A stretch of 64,000 nucleotides of DNA, from contig JAEBUN010000007.1 in assembly GCA_023014365.1 (NCBI GenBank), forward strand, positions 62,001 to 126,000, read 5' to 3'. Shown piece after piece: positions 48,333 through 60,009 of the stretch. The position numbers and the translations under genes are program-made. The DNA is from Lepiota brunneoincarnata (taxonomy: Eukaryota; Basidiomycota; Agaricomycetes; Agaricales; Agaricaceae). The notes below the pieces were generated by a model. It did no database searches, was not told the DNA's origin, and saw only the letters and a program-made list of their open reading frames with translations. Positions within the stretch are counted from its first letter, which is position 1, and the number at the start of each line of letters is the position of its first letter.

Positions 48333-49300
48333 TCGGCAGGAGGTCCAGGTGTGAAAGAGAGAACGCTGAACTCAGTTCGATAGCAAGGCGAGGCCATGCC
48401 AGCTGCCAGTGATGTGTCTGTACAAAAGGCGCCGGTATTGTTCTCCCACAGTGGCAAGCAGAGATCAAAGTTTGGTCGGCAGAGGTCAGCGATGATATGG
48501 TGTTGCAGAGCACAGACTAGAAGCTACATGTACTGGCCTAGTGAAATCAGCTGCCTAGGTTTCGCATTGAACTGCAGCTAGAAAGAGGACGAGAGGAAGT
48601 GAGGATGTGCGCATCTCACAAAACGAGAGAAGGCGTTAAAGGATTCCTTTGGACACCAAGGTAATGTGGTATCGGCAGTGGGAGCCAACCCAAGCAGCAC
48701 ATTTGCCGCATCATGCGCTGGGAAAATGATCGGATCTCTCGGGAAATGATCAGATCACTCCGGTAACTAAAGGTCTTCAAGTAGGCATCCAAGAGCAAGG
48801 ATGAAAACACGGTAGTTATCGCTTATGTTGTAAGCAATATCCAAAAAGAGAATGTATGCACACGGTCGCTGGGCAGATGGGAAGGGTAAGGAAGGGCGAT
48901 GGCATGTACAAAACACAATGGGATGCAAACCCATGGCTCCTTATAATTTGCTTGACAATGCACCATGTTATAGCCGAACACTCGGCTCATCATTGACTCT
49001 TGCTAGTAATCTAGCATTGCGCTTGGACGCCTACTCTACATTTTGTCTCAACAGGAAGATGGACATTACATTACGCCTGAAATTAGCTGAGGATGTCGAC
49101 GAACCCTTGGTCACATTCACGACAGACTCGCAGAAGGCTCCCGGCCTTCTCGATGGTTACTCTCCCCTTATTTTCAGAACAGCAGCTCTCAGATCAGTTC
49201 ATCACTCATTATATGTCGAGTGCATATGTGACTCCAAATATCACAATATACATTATATTCTTCCTGATGATAAATAATAGCCATAGATATTGTCTCAGGC
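48333..49300. repeat. TPR-CHAT upstream copy plus lactonohydrolase flank
   Basis: 48333-48700 matches the flank upstream of TPR-CHAT (24230-24700 and 62230-62700). 48700-48960 is unmatched here and holds no gene. 48960-49300 is the duplicated lactonohydrolase 3' flank. Confidence 0.6.
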
Positions 49301-49897
49301 TCATACCACACCCTTTGCTGCGATTTTGGCCACGTATATCCTGTTATCATCCAATATCACAAACTGGTCCGGAGGCGCAAACACCACGTTGGCAGATGTA
49401 TCGCTCAAGAAGATCTTGCCAAGTAATCTACTATCGGGGGCAAAGACCGACACGAAGCAATCTCGGGTCTCCACCAGAGTCTCAAACGTACAGGGTGCAA
49501 AAGCGAGCGACTCACCTGGACACCATCTGAAGTTGCAGTCAACACGTTGCCCTGCAAGTCAAGTTGAATGCCTCGGGGAGACCTGTGTCGATATACAACG
49601 CTTGGTGAAGGTATGTGTGTTTGGGTCGACATCAAATGCGTATCTTATGTGAGCAAAATACGGTTCATTAGCTTTCTCAGCTAGATGGAAAGTGTGCGTT
49701 AAAGCATGGATGCCCCTACAACATAGCAGGTCTCATCTGATTGATGCCTAGCAATCCACCACCCGCATCCACATCTCCACTCAGAGCAGAATTGAGAGAT
49801 AAGCGAGATGGGATACAGGGTGAGCTCACTTACATGTAAGCCGTGGTAGAAACGATACACCTGAATTGGCATGAGAGGTGGGAGTGGCGATTGGAGC
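49301..49897 (-). pseudogene. Lactonohydrolase copy 4, 3' remnant
   Basis: Only the last exons remain. The terminal exon (VAKIAAKGVV-like, ending at 49301) and the QIDLQGNV exon are recognisable, followed by the intron and exon up to the PNQVYR region. Within it, the exon encoding the AFTKDGRTAYV segment is mostly deleted (the join is near 49845). At about 49897 the sequence changes directly to the 2.4-kb DUF6533 block (GGACCCAAAAA). It is therefore a truncated relic, useful as a marker of the duplication breakpoint. Confidence 0.75.
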
Positions 49898-50555
49898 GGA
49901 CCCAAAAAGCAGGCATCTATCAGAGGGAACGCAGTGACGGCCGCACCCCAGAACCATTACGAGTGATGGTGAAGTATTGATCGGAGCTCCACCTCCTGTA
50001 GACCGTGGCCTACTGCAGCCTTACTGCCATAGCTCCAAGAGCGAGCATTTCAAATAATGATATCAGGTGATAACCGCATGATGTGTCCTCCTCCTAGTCG
50101 TGGGTTCATTCTGGTTCAGAAAAGCTAGCGGCTGGTCGATTGCGTAGTGACGTCAAGGTTCCTCTAACTTTGCGTGAACGACATTTTGAAAGATTGTTCT
50201 GTCGCACAAAAAACATATATCATAGGGCATTCTTGATAGATTATAGCCTGTGTCAGTATACACAAGCCGCGGTAGGCACTGGCCACCGTGTGACAGACAA
50301 AGGGGCAAAATGCCACGATCGCAAATACACAGGAATAAAGCAACTCCGCAATTACATGCTTGGCCCTTCTTCTGACTCTGGCTCACTGCAGAACTGGATG
50401 GTGGAGATGGCAGACATTGAGGTTGGGTTGACGATATCTCGACTGCTAGTCAAGGAACTACGATCACCATGTTCCCTGAGTTCGAGCATCATCCGGGTCG
50501 ATATGAGAATTGACAGCAGGAAGCCGAAACTAAATCGTAATGATTAGTATTACAA
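49898..50555. repeat. Left part of duplicated 2.4-kb block
   Basis: Matches 28068-28735 with scattered substitutions and small indels, in the same orientation. No gene seen. Confidence 0.7.
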
Positions 50556-51830
50556 TTAGACCATTATAGATCGGAATTTAATGGACCGATTCCGAGTTGA
50601 CTGACGTGGACGACATCTCTTTGAGTGGACCTGGGACTCGGAGAAATGCCACGATAGAAACAATTGCAGTCGCTTAGGGGAGTGAAAAGCACTCAGCTTG
50701 GAATAATAGGGGGAAGCTGAAAACTCACCGAGTTTATAGACAAAATATGTGAACGAGTTTCGGAAGATTTTCTCCAGCAGTTGATTGTTCTCTGTGCAGT
50801 AGACTCGAAGCTTCACCCATAGAACCACAGCGGCGACGACTGGAAATTCAATCCAGGCCGATCAGCGTTTAAAGTTGAGTGCTCTTGCTATGGATAAATA
50901 ACTCACTAGCATCGACAATCAACACGATCACAAACCCCCACATCGAAAATCCTCCTCCAGTAGAATCAATATTCAGACACCTTGAGAATGGGAACATTTC
51001 TCTGAATATGGTTGGTGTTTGCGAAGCTGTTGAAGTTGGTATTAAATTAAAGAACCACATCACTTCTTCCAGGACGCTGTTACCCGATTTAACAGTCCCC
51101 ACTTGGGACCCATCTACCACAAACCCACATACCATTCCCTTTCAGCACAATCTTGGTCAACCCTATAGGTCTGGTAAGGGTGGAGGGGCCAGAGGAAGAC
51201 TCACGATAGTCAAGAGACCGAAGAAGATTGCTGCTCCTCATGAAGTACCCCACACGGCATAGGCTCGGAGAATAAAGCAGACTTGTATTGATGAATGGGT
51301 TAGACTGGTCATCAACTTTACCTGAGCCTAGTAATGCTTACGCTCCGAGGACGCCAACCCGATAAAGGAAGTCCCTCAAAAATGGATCCACATCAGTTTT
51401 TGGCATCCCAACTTGTGAGTATGTGTCTTACACTCAAGGACGTAGAATGCTGGGGTACAATAATCATCCTGTCATGAGCAGCCAAGTCAGACCTAGATGG
51501 TAGAGCTCCAGGGAGAACTGGTGTACCTCGAGATTAGCTGAAATCAAACTGGAATGAACTTCTTTAAGCGACTTATGGGAGTATTGTTCTCATGTACCAA
51601 GCAGCTCGGCGGCTAGCACGACGAATGGTGTGTAACGGCAGACGATATAGATGATGGTCGTGGCTCCCCATTTGCCGGGCCATATGTTCGTGATCTCCTC
51701 GAGTGAAGTGTAAGCGTATGCCGGTCGTTAGTCTGCCACAATAACGTACCTCGCGAGAAAGTAGGGTGAGGTAGTCATAGAGAAACAAGACTACCAAAGC
51801 AACTAGCACTGTTGATCAATCTCTCACCCG
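50556..51830 (-). CDS. DUF6533-like seven-helix protein, copy b
   Basis: Near-identical paralog of the gene at 28736-30010, with the same exon pieces: LVALVVLFLYDYLTLLSRE, ITNIWPGKWGATTII, the SRGAAIFFG helix segment, MWGFVIVLIVDASEL and FRVYCTENNQLLEKIFRNS. The stretch around 50905-51250 is almost unchanged between copies, much closer than the flanks. One copy-specific change alters the helix-3 exon, where CTCATGAAGTACC replaces CTCGTGAAGTACC. The same uncertainty about the first exon applies. Membrane protein of unknown function. Confidence 0.65.
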
Positions 51831-52950
51831 TTTTTCATAATGTCATTTGGTGCTCACCTGTAATGTACTATACAGTACGGAGAAAACCAGATAAAACTAA
51901 GTGGAGGACTATCTTGCAAGTCCGCACGTACGTCCACAATCTGGAGTTGGTGGGCAAGGGTAATGTAAGAATGCGACAAATCCATCGGGGAAGGAGAAGG
52001 AGGAGAGTATCATGGTCTGGGATGATTTGTAAAAGTGGTCCATGGCGGGGTGATGGTATCCACCCCTGCTCGGTATGGATGCTTCAATCACTTTCTGACT
52101 ATTCGTTTCCTATTGAGCTCCTACGTGAGGAGAGAAGACATTGCATCTGCCGCCGGTTGTCTCACAACATTGTTTTGGGCTCAAGAACTCCGGCCGCGAG
52201 TGATATAACAATGATCGATGGTAAGAAGTCCACCAGCGTGGATTGGAATGACAGTCAAGTGAACGTCACATCATGATGAGAATCCCCAATTCCTCAGGTA
52301 GAGTAACGTCGATGGTAGCCACCCCAGGGCTCAACGGAATAGTCCTATGTCCAAGCATATAAGCACACTTCATCTCTTTTGTATCTTCAGATTTCGCTCT
52401 GTAGCCTGCAATCATGCAATCATGTCGCCAAGTCCAAGCACTCCGCCTGATCCCATTGAGGGTAATTTGAATCCATGCTTCCAGGGTGTATGTTTGAGAT
52501 TACATTTTGGTCTAGATAAAACGGTGCTATTTCAAATGTCCGAAGGCACCAGAAAGAGAGGAATGTGAGCAGCATGGGCGAGTGTCCATAAGGGGGAGAG
52601 CAGTATTATGTAGATGCTCGCTGGCGACCCTATCTCGACTAACAATAATAAATAAATGGAGTACATTGCAATTTCCCACCACGCAGGGCGTGTTTGAACT
52701 ATGTAAATTCGAAACTGCTAATCCAAGATCAGGCGGACCTGCTAATATGCCGGGCAACCATGTTTTGGCGCTCTATGGTGCTTTACCACACTCGCTTCGG
52801 CGGCTTCGATTGATCATTGCACAGCAACGCTGCTACACACCTTGCTCTTGCTACATTCTCCCCAGCCGTACAAAAGTCTTGAAATATCCATCCCTCATTT
52901 TTAGCCCGTTACGCAGGCTCTAACTAAGCGGCACTGGGGCCATAGCCAGC
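51831..52950. repeat. NLR-C upstream region, mosaic of repeats
   Basis: 51831-52110 continues the 2.4-kb block. 52112-52275 is the 170-bp repeat. 52375-52495 contains MSPSPSTPPDPIEGN as a short frame, shared with 30815-30885 and 59060-59105. 52635-52950 is the common NLR upstream region. Confidence 0.6.
52112..52275 (+). repeat. Dispersed ~170-bp repeat, copy 4
   Basis: Begins ATTGAGCTCCTACGTGAGGA; slightly shortened in the centre compared with copies 2, 3 and 5. Confidence 0.7.
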
Positions 52951-55900
52951 ATGGCCACGAAGGGAGCCGTCCGTATTTCTGGTGAGCAAAATCTTTGATC
53001 CGTCACCTGGTTTATTCGGTCAGCGGGCTCAAACTAATACTAACCTACAAACTCAGGCTTCATTGTGATTTTGGAAGAACGCCTCAAGCATCCGTTGTAC
53101 ATCAAGTACTGTGTCGATGGGGGTGGTTTCCACCAAGAAAATAACATGAGGGTGGACGAGGGCAGAGATCTTGTTGGGAAAGAGCAAAAGTTGCGGTTCA
53201 ATTCCTTCCTGTGAGTTGAATTCACCATCCCTTTCATATCTTGTCTCGGTAACCTCTGTTGTAGGCATCTGCAGGAGGGGTCTATTCTGACAATTCAAAT
53301 ATACAAAAAACATGTGCTTCGTGTTTGGCTTGAAGACACCATCCTTGCTACAAGCGACATCCCTTTCGACAAGATATGGCGACGCCTAGAACAGGCTCAT
53401 CCTGACAGTGAGTTCTTCTTTTGTCGCATTATTATTTCGTGCTCACTAAGCTGCAGGTCGCTTTGAGGTGCACGTCGATCCGAAAAAACAAATATGGCTT
53501 GATGTCATGGTAAGCTTTGGGTCTTTGCTCTGGTCTACATTCTGTTGTCCTCACCTCTCCACAGACTCCACCGTCCTTGAAGGCAAGCTCAAGCGCTTTG
53601 CCCCAGATACTCCACGCCCAGCAGAGTGTCTCGGTGGATCCGGGGCAGCCGTTGGACGCTTTGAAGGCTGCAGATTTGGAAATCAAGAGCGCGATGGAGG
53701 GATTGAAGGAGTTCAAGAGTGTACTAGATCGTTTGGGTCAGATCAGGAGTCCTGTGGAGACCATGTTGAAGATCGGAATGGCGATCAGCGAGGTACGACC
53801 ACTCCATACACTGCAAAAGAAAACCATCCTGAGCACCTGGATTTCAAGCTGAATCCGATTGCAAAGGCCGTAGTTCGCTGCATTGGCGTTGCCCACGATG
53901 TTGGTTCCTTCCTCTCTTGTCTGTAGCCATGGGCGCTACTGATCATTTTCATAGCGACTCAAGGCTCAAGACCAGTCTCATAAGCAGATGCTATACCTGA
54001 CACGGAGTATGGCTAGCCTCGTCGAGCATATCCAATCTATCAAGAAAATTACAAAAATGGACGAGCTGAGGCAAACGATGGAGATGTTCCCTGGTCTCAT
54101 GAAAAAAACGGCATCTTTCATCGAAAAGTGGCTTGGCAGCTGGACAGGTACGTTTCCCCCTCGGAAACCCTTCTCTTGCGGATGATATCCTCGACCCAGC
54201 GCATTCTCTCTTCATTGCCTCTAACAAGGTCGAAATTGACGACCTGATCAAGGAGCTCATCGAATTCAAAGAAGAGTTTGATCGAGGACTTGCAGTAGAC
54301 ACACGAGTCGCTCAAGCCAAATACCAAGGTGTGTTGCCTGCAGTTTGTATTCACTGCCCCTTGTTCATGAACGCAGACACCGCAAAGGATGGCGCGGAGT
54401 TGAAGGAATTGAGGGAAAGCCTTCTCGGAAGAATTGAGTTCAGCTCCCTTGTCGAAGAATGTATGCAAGACACCCGCATTGATATTCTTTCCGACGTCGA
54501 CACCAAGATCGATGACCCTGAGGACAACAACAACATGATCTGGATCAAGGGATTTCCAGGTGTGGGAAAATCCACCTTGGCAGCCAGCATCGTGGCTCGA
54601 CTGCGCGCTCGAGGTCGACTTGGATCTTATTTCGTGTTCGATCGCGCCAAACCCACTGAAACCACAACAAATGCCCTCTGGCGCCGTGTAGCCTACGACC
54701 TGGCTCGCCGATATCCTTCTGCACGACGTTCTATTCTTGAGCAACTGCGGAAGGAAGATGTGGACATCAACTCACCTAACATCACTTCCTTATTCACCTC
54801 CCTTGTCGAGAAGCCTTTACTGGCCTTATCGGAGTCGGACAGCATTTCAGATCACTGCTTCCCAGTATTTGTCATCGATGCTGCCGATGAATGCGGTGGC
54901 CTTGAGGGTTTTCGATCCAAGGACCGAAAGGATCTCTTGCAGACACTCAAGCGTTGGCCACAGTGTCCGAAGAATTTCAAGTTGATCATGACAAGCAGGC
55001 CCGAAGGCGACATTGACCATGCCCTTTCTTCCATCAGTACCCATGTTGACATTCCCTTTGGAAGCGCTGCGACGGAAGGCACTCAAGCCTCTGCTGACAT
55101 CTGTGCATTCCTCATCCATCGTCTCAAGAGTATCGCAGAGCCTTACACCGACTCTTTGCCTCCTGATTGGCCTGAAAAAGTGGCTGATTCCCTGACTCCC
55201 CGTGCTGCTGGTGTTTTCATCTGGGCAGCAACTGTTGCCAAGTTCATTGAGGGCGGTGACCCAAAAACGCGTTCTGATGCAATCATTCACCAGGGGCCTG
55301 GGCCAGGCGACATGAGTGGACTATATAGGTTGTATTCGGATGTCCTCGAAGGATCCTTTGGTAGTGCCAACGAGGGGGAATTGAAGGCATTCAAGGCTGT
55401 GATTGGTGCCATGGTTTTTGCTAAGCGACCCCTTCAAGTTACCGAGTTGACTCGGCTTCCTGCGGTGGGCGACACAATGTTGAAGCTTATTTCCACGGGA
55501 CTTCGCTCTGTCATCGACCAGGGCGACACCCCTCAATTTTCTCACCAATCATTTGTTGACTTTCTCCTTTCTTCGAAATGCCCAGCCAAATTCATCCTAG
55601 AGGAAAGTGAGCAACAGCGTCAGCTCTCCGAGTTGTGCCTGGGGGCTATGTTGAAGCATCTACGTTTCAACATCTGTGGCCTCGAAACCTCAGCCGTCAG
55701 GAATGTAGATGTACCCGATATTGACGCCAGGGTCAAGGGCAGCATCTCCCCTCTCCTCTCGTATTCATGCTGTTTTTGGACGGAACACCTCATTCGCACT
55801 TCATTCACTGAAGATCTGATGGACCTGTTGAGCAAAGTGATTTATAAGAAGCTGTTGTACTGGTTTGAGTGCATGAGTTTGTTGGAGGAGATGGTTCGAG

Positions 55901-58292
55901 TACCACCAGCTCTACGAATGATCCTAGGCTGGTTAGATGTACGTAGCTTGCTGCATTTGCATTGCACTCCTGACTGCTGACCTGTCTTTTGCAGCCTGCA
56001 GCAAATGATAATGCCTTTACTGGATTTATTCGTGATGCCCTCCGCTTTATTGCTGCATTCGGCCGTCCTATCGCTGAAAGCGCCCCCCATATTTATATTT
56101 CTGCCCTTCCCTTTGCCCCCAGGAATTCCGCAGTCGTTGAGCGCTTTCTCCCCAGGTTTCCCCACACCATCAAATTCATCAGCGGCAGGCCTGCTCACTG
56201 GCCATTGTTTGGCTTCATTTCCGAGTATCATAAAGTGGGTGTTAGCAAAATCAGCTATTCCCCAGATGGGAACTACTTTGCTTCTGGAGACTGGGACGGA
56301 ACTATCTTCATCTGTGACTCTGAGACAGGGAGCTTTGTTGCAGGTCCATTTACTCTTGGCGCGGGCGAAGTCGGATCAGTTGAAAGTATCTCTTTTAGAC
56401 CCAATGGGAAACATATTGTGGCTGGTTACTCGGGTATTTTAGGTGGATCAGTGCGGGTTTGGGACATTGAAAGTTGCGAGGAACAGCTGCATCTCGAGGG
56501 ACAGCAACTCGCCTGTTTTAGCGGTACCCAACACATCGTTACAGTATCGCGGTTTGGAGGAAGAGTTCAAGCATGGAACGCGGATACCAGTGAACCAGCG
56601 CGCATCTTTCCTGAAGGGATGATAGCAGATGATTGGAGAGTGGACTTTTCATCCGATGGAAACTATTTGGCCTGGTGTGAGAGAGAGACACCAAGTCTTG
56701 TCAGGGTATGGAGTCTGGCAGACGGAACGTTTTTCCGCCAGTATATGCATTCGGCACGTGTCACGGCTTTGACCTTTTCCTCCGATAACCAGTTCGTCGT
56801 GAGCGGATCAGAGCATGGCGTCATAATTATCTGGAGCGTGGAGACTGGGAAACCTGTTGACAGGGTGCTCGTCAATCATTACGTGAAGCATTTGGGACAC
56901 TCCCCACCTAATCGGGTTCTATTGTCCGCAGATCTTCATACGTTTACTGTCTGGAATACCTCCACACATGAACCAGTGTTCCGGCAAACCTTGGCGGAAG
57001 GTGTTTGGGCAGTTTCCTTATCACAAAACGGCACAAGAGTTCTGGCGGGTGACACCAAAGGGACAGTAAGGATGTGGAACGTGGATCGTCTGGGGGACTC
57101 ACCTGTTCCTCACACCGCTGATGATGAGCGCAGCGTGTTGTGCTGCGGAGCTGCCTTTTCGCCGTGTGGAAAGAAACTGGTGTCATGTTCACGTGATAGG
57201 ACATTGCGGGTTTGGGACGCTGGCACTGGCGAACCTCTTCTTGACCCTATCAGAGCTGCCTTCCCCGTTGCGACGGCTGCATTCTCTCCGGATGGCAAAT
57301 ATATAGTTTCTGGTTCAAGAGACGACGGTACAATATCGATATTCAATGTTAAAACTGGTCAGCTCGCCTGTCAGCCTACTTTTGAGCCCCAAGATGGTGA
57401 GGGCGGCACTCGCCACCTCTTCTTCCGATCAACAGACCAACGGCTGGTTACGTGCTCTCAGAGGGGTGTTGTGCGCATCTGGCAGGAGGATATGACCGCA
57501 CAAGAAGTCTGTAACATCGTTGGGGACCTTTCAATTGTATCCGCAGGGGAGTACCCCTTCATTGCAACACTCTCTCCCGATGGCTCGACCGCTGTCACTG
57601 CGGTTTATGAGGTGGTAGATGTACCGAAGGATACGAGATACTCTTTATGGTGCACTACGACGAACAAATGTCTCGGCATAATATCTGATAATCGGGGAGA
57701 TATAGTATACTCACCCAGCGGAAAACTGCTTGCGTGCTATTCTAGTTCTGAAGAAGGGACGGCGTTCCAAACCTGGGAGACCCAGTCAGGGGACCTTGTT
57801 GCCGGCTGCTCATTCAGATTTGGAGATCCTAATGGCATTCGTAGATTGGCGATCTCTCCTGATGACCGTTTTATTGCGACCTCTTCCTGGAATGATGCCG
57901 CGGTCAGGATATGGGACGCTCGCACTGGTGGCCTGGTCTCTGGGCCATGGCGAGCATATAGCACTCCCGAACAAATCATTTTCTCCCCCTGCGGAGAGAA
58001 ATTAGCATGTTCATCATGGAGCATAATCACGGTTTGGGATACATCTAGCATCTTTGACGCTTCAAAGAAAGCTGTTGGGGGTTTTGGAGATGACTCCACC
58101 ATTGTCGATGGATGGGTGGTCAGCCAGGATGGATCCAGGCTGTTTTGGGTTCCGCCTGAACACAGGGATGGACTGTGGAAGCCGCGAATCGTGACAGTGA
58201 TAGGGACGACAACGGTGAAACTCGATCTCACGAGATTCAAGTATGGAAAGGATTGGAAGGAATGCATTGACGAGAAGTGGTTGGAAGAGTAG
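52951..58292 (+). CDS. NACHT-WD40 NLR, copy C
   Basis: Paralog of NLR-B with the same ten-exon plan: 52951-52981, 53057-53210, 53265-53407, 53457-53509, 53565-53792, 53849-53899, 53955-54147, 54200-54328, 54377-55938, 55995-58292, giving 1,613 residues. The upstream ATG used in A and B is ATA here (CCATAGCC), so translation should begin at the next in-frame Met, three codons on. NACHT is intact (GFPGVGKST, VFVIDAADE, MTSRPE). All introns are GT..AG. The WD40 half has about 14 divergent units, and most B/C differences fall in strands and loops there, for example SGILGGSVRVWD against RDLYGSVRVWD. The C2-like exon 3 is shorter by three residues. Likely functional sensor; ligand unknown. Confidence 0.9.
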
Positions 58293-58564
58293 TAGTGTGG
58301 GCGCACTGCTTGGGCGATCGTCGTGTCTTTCAGGTTGCCTTTGATTCAAATGAGGCTTTTTTTCGTCAACGGTAGTAGTTTTGCGAGTTGCTGTATGGAG
58401 ACTGATTGTATCATGTTACTTTACCAAGTGTTACCTGCTATATGCTGAGTGTTTATTGTGCTACCCACCGACATAGCTCATTACGAGATTCCGAGTTCTG
58501 TGATTATATATAAAACCAGAAACACAAAGCAAAGATGAACAGCCAACATCCCCGAGTTATCATT

Positions 58565-58735
58565 GAGTTCCAACATGAGGAGAGAGAGCACTATTATATC
58601 TGCCGGTCATCTCGCAACATTGCTTTTGGCTTAACGGTTCTTGCCGCAAGTGATACAACAATGATTATCAGTGAGAAGAATCACATTAAAGGCCACCAGG
58701 GTAGATTGGAATGGTAGTCAGGTAAAGGTCCCAGC
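58565..58735 (+). repeat. Dispersed ~170-bp repeat, copy 5
   Basis: Begins TTGAGTTCCAACATGAGGAG; the G-to-A change creates an ATG absent from the other copies. Confidence 0.7.
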
Positions 58736-59331
58736 ATGTTGCACCGGAGCTCTGAGATAGCGTGGATGGTAACCTGCCCAGGATAGACGCGGTCGTCACG
58801 GGATTGGTCCTATGTCCAAGCGTATATATAAGTGCCTGTCCGGAGAAGAAGAATAGTGATATATGGGGCAAACACCGCCTACCAATGCACAAACGTCGGC
58901 CACGATGGTGATGGGTCAAATAAAAGCATGGTGAGTGTAACGCGTCAACGAGCGAGGGCGGTTTCTGCTTCGTGCAGCCGGAACACTGTTGCTTACTGTA
59001 ATCGGAATAATGCTGCCTCTTTGTCTCCAGGATTCTCTCTGTCGCCCGGAACCATGCAATCATGTCACCAAGTCTAAGCCCTCCGCCTGATCCCATTGAG
59101 AATAATCAAGTGCTTGGATACGGGAGACTTCTTTGAGTCAACCCTTCTAGGCTTGTGTTACGATTATGAGTGTTATTAACGAAAACAATGATTCAAGTGC
59201 TGTTGGCGACGTCACGGTCTATCTGCGAGCGTCAGAGTGCTGAATGGCAACTGGGCGTATAGTCCAAGCACGCTACCACTCTGTCGTCAATGCTCTCCAT
59301 AAGGCCAAAGCACGGCGTAACTAGGAGGGAA

Positions 59332-59338
59332 TATATAA
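59332..59338 (+). promoter_or_regulatory. TATA box of unrecognised gene, copy 2
   Basis: TATATAA, 66-72 nt before ATG 59404, in the same context as at 45960. Confidence 0.55.
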
Positions 59339-59403
59339 CACCGCGCAGAGGAATCAAGTTCCAACCAGTTCCAACGCAAAACTCCAGAGACACGCAGCCA
59401 ACG

Positions 59404-60009
59404 ATGAGCCCTTCATATAACCCGCCCTCCCCCCGTGTGCTGCGTAATATCACCTGGAATTCGGAGAAACCCAAAGAGGTTCGGCGACTCGGAATCGATG
59501 CACAGGAAATCTTCCGAATCATGGACAATGCCTACCTGCCCCGGCCACCTGCAACCGATCGCGCCCTTCAAGAGAGCAGGGCTGCTGCCTATGTTGATGC
59601 ACCAGGGCGCCTCCATGATGCCGAAAGTCGACCCTTTCCACCCATCCATAAACCATCACCACCCTACAGCACTCTCCACTATCCAGGACATCGTTCCAAG
59701 GCAGCATGCTGGGAAACATTTGAAACCAACAGGCCACGCCAAGTGGACGCCTTCAACTCGGAAGATGATCATTGTCATTACAGATCATCTGTTGGGCCAA
59801 ACACAAGCGCTGGTACCCTGTTCATCCAGTACGAGCATCCCTCCTTTGGTGGACAGAAGAGTTACTCCAGGATTCTCGCGACTGGTGGAATACAAGGGAA
59901 ACCAGTTGATGGGGTTCATACGAGAAATAAACGGCGACTGAGGGAAAAGGAGGTAGGCATCAAACACGAGGGAGGACTAAGTGAGGGCCAGAGGAACTTG
60001 AAGCCTTGA
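59404..60009 (+). CDS. Unrecognised duplicated gene, copy 2
   Basis: Single open frame of 201 residues from MSPSYNPPSPRVLRN to GQRNLKP. Relative to copy 1, four bases are missing just before the stop (AAGCCTTGACGC against AAGCCCTTCTTAACGC), so the basic C-terminal extension, about 45 residues in copy 1, is lost. The protein is hydrophilic and rich in Pro, Arg, His and Ser, without recognisable domain, signal peptide or membrane helix. The promoter and the 5' part are well conserved between copies, which suggests a real gene. Both copies carry damage, at different places. Confidence 0.5.
   Translation: MSPSYNPPSPRVLRNITWNSEKPKEVRRLGIDAQEIFRIMDNAYLPRPPATDRALQESRAAAYVDAPGRLHDAESRPFPPIHKPSPPYSTLHYPGHRSKAACWETFETNRPRQVDAFNSEDDHCHYRSSVGPNTSAGTLFIQYEHPSFGGQKSYSRILATGGIQGKPVDGVHTRNKRRLREKEVGIKHEGGLSEGQRNLKP

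Larger units (their letters stand above)
58293..59403. repeat. NLR-C 3' flank and next promoter
   Basis: 58293-58530 matches 45248-45480. 58565-58735 is the 170-bp repeat. 58735-58900 resembles 45690-45850. 58970-59105 resembles 30705-30885. A TATATAA box is at 59332-59338. Confidence 0.65.

Noticed and set aside
54118..54744. 208-codon minus-strand frame opposite NLR-C
   Set aside because: Mirror of the NACHT region; the same shadow is found opposite the other NLR copies.
59240..59300. tRNA gene on the minus strand (GTGGTAGCGTGCTTGG resembles an A box)
   Set aside because: No B-box (GGTTCGAATCC-like) follows and no acceptor stem pairs.
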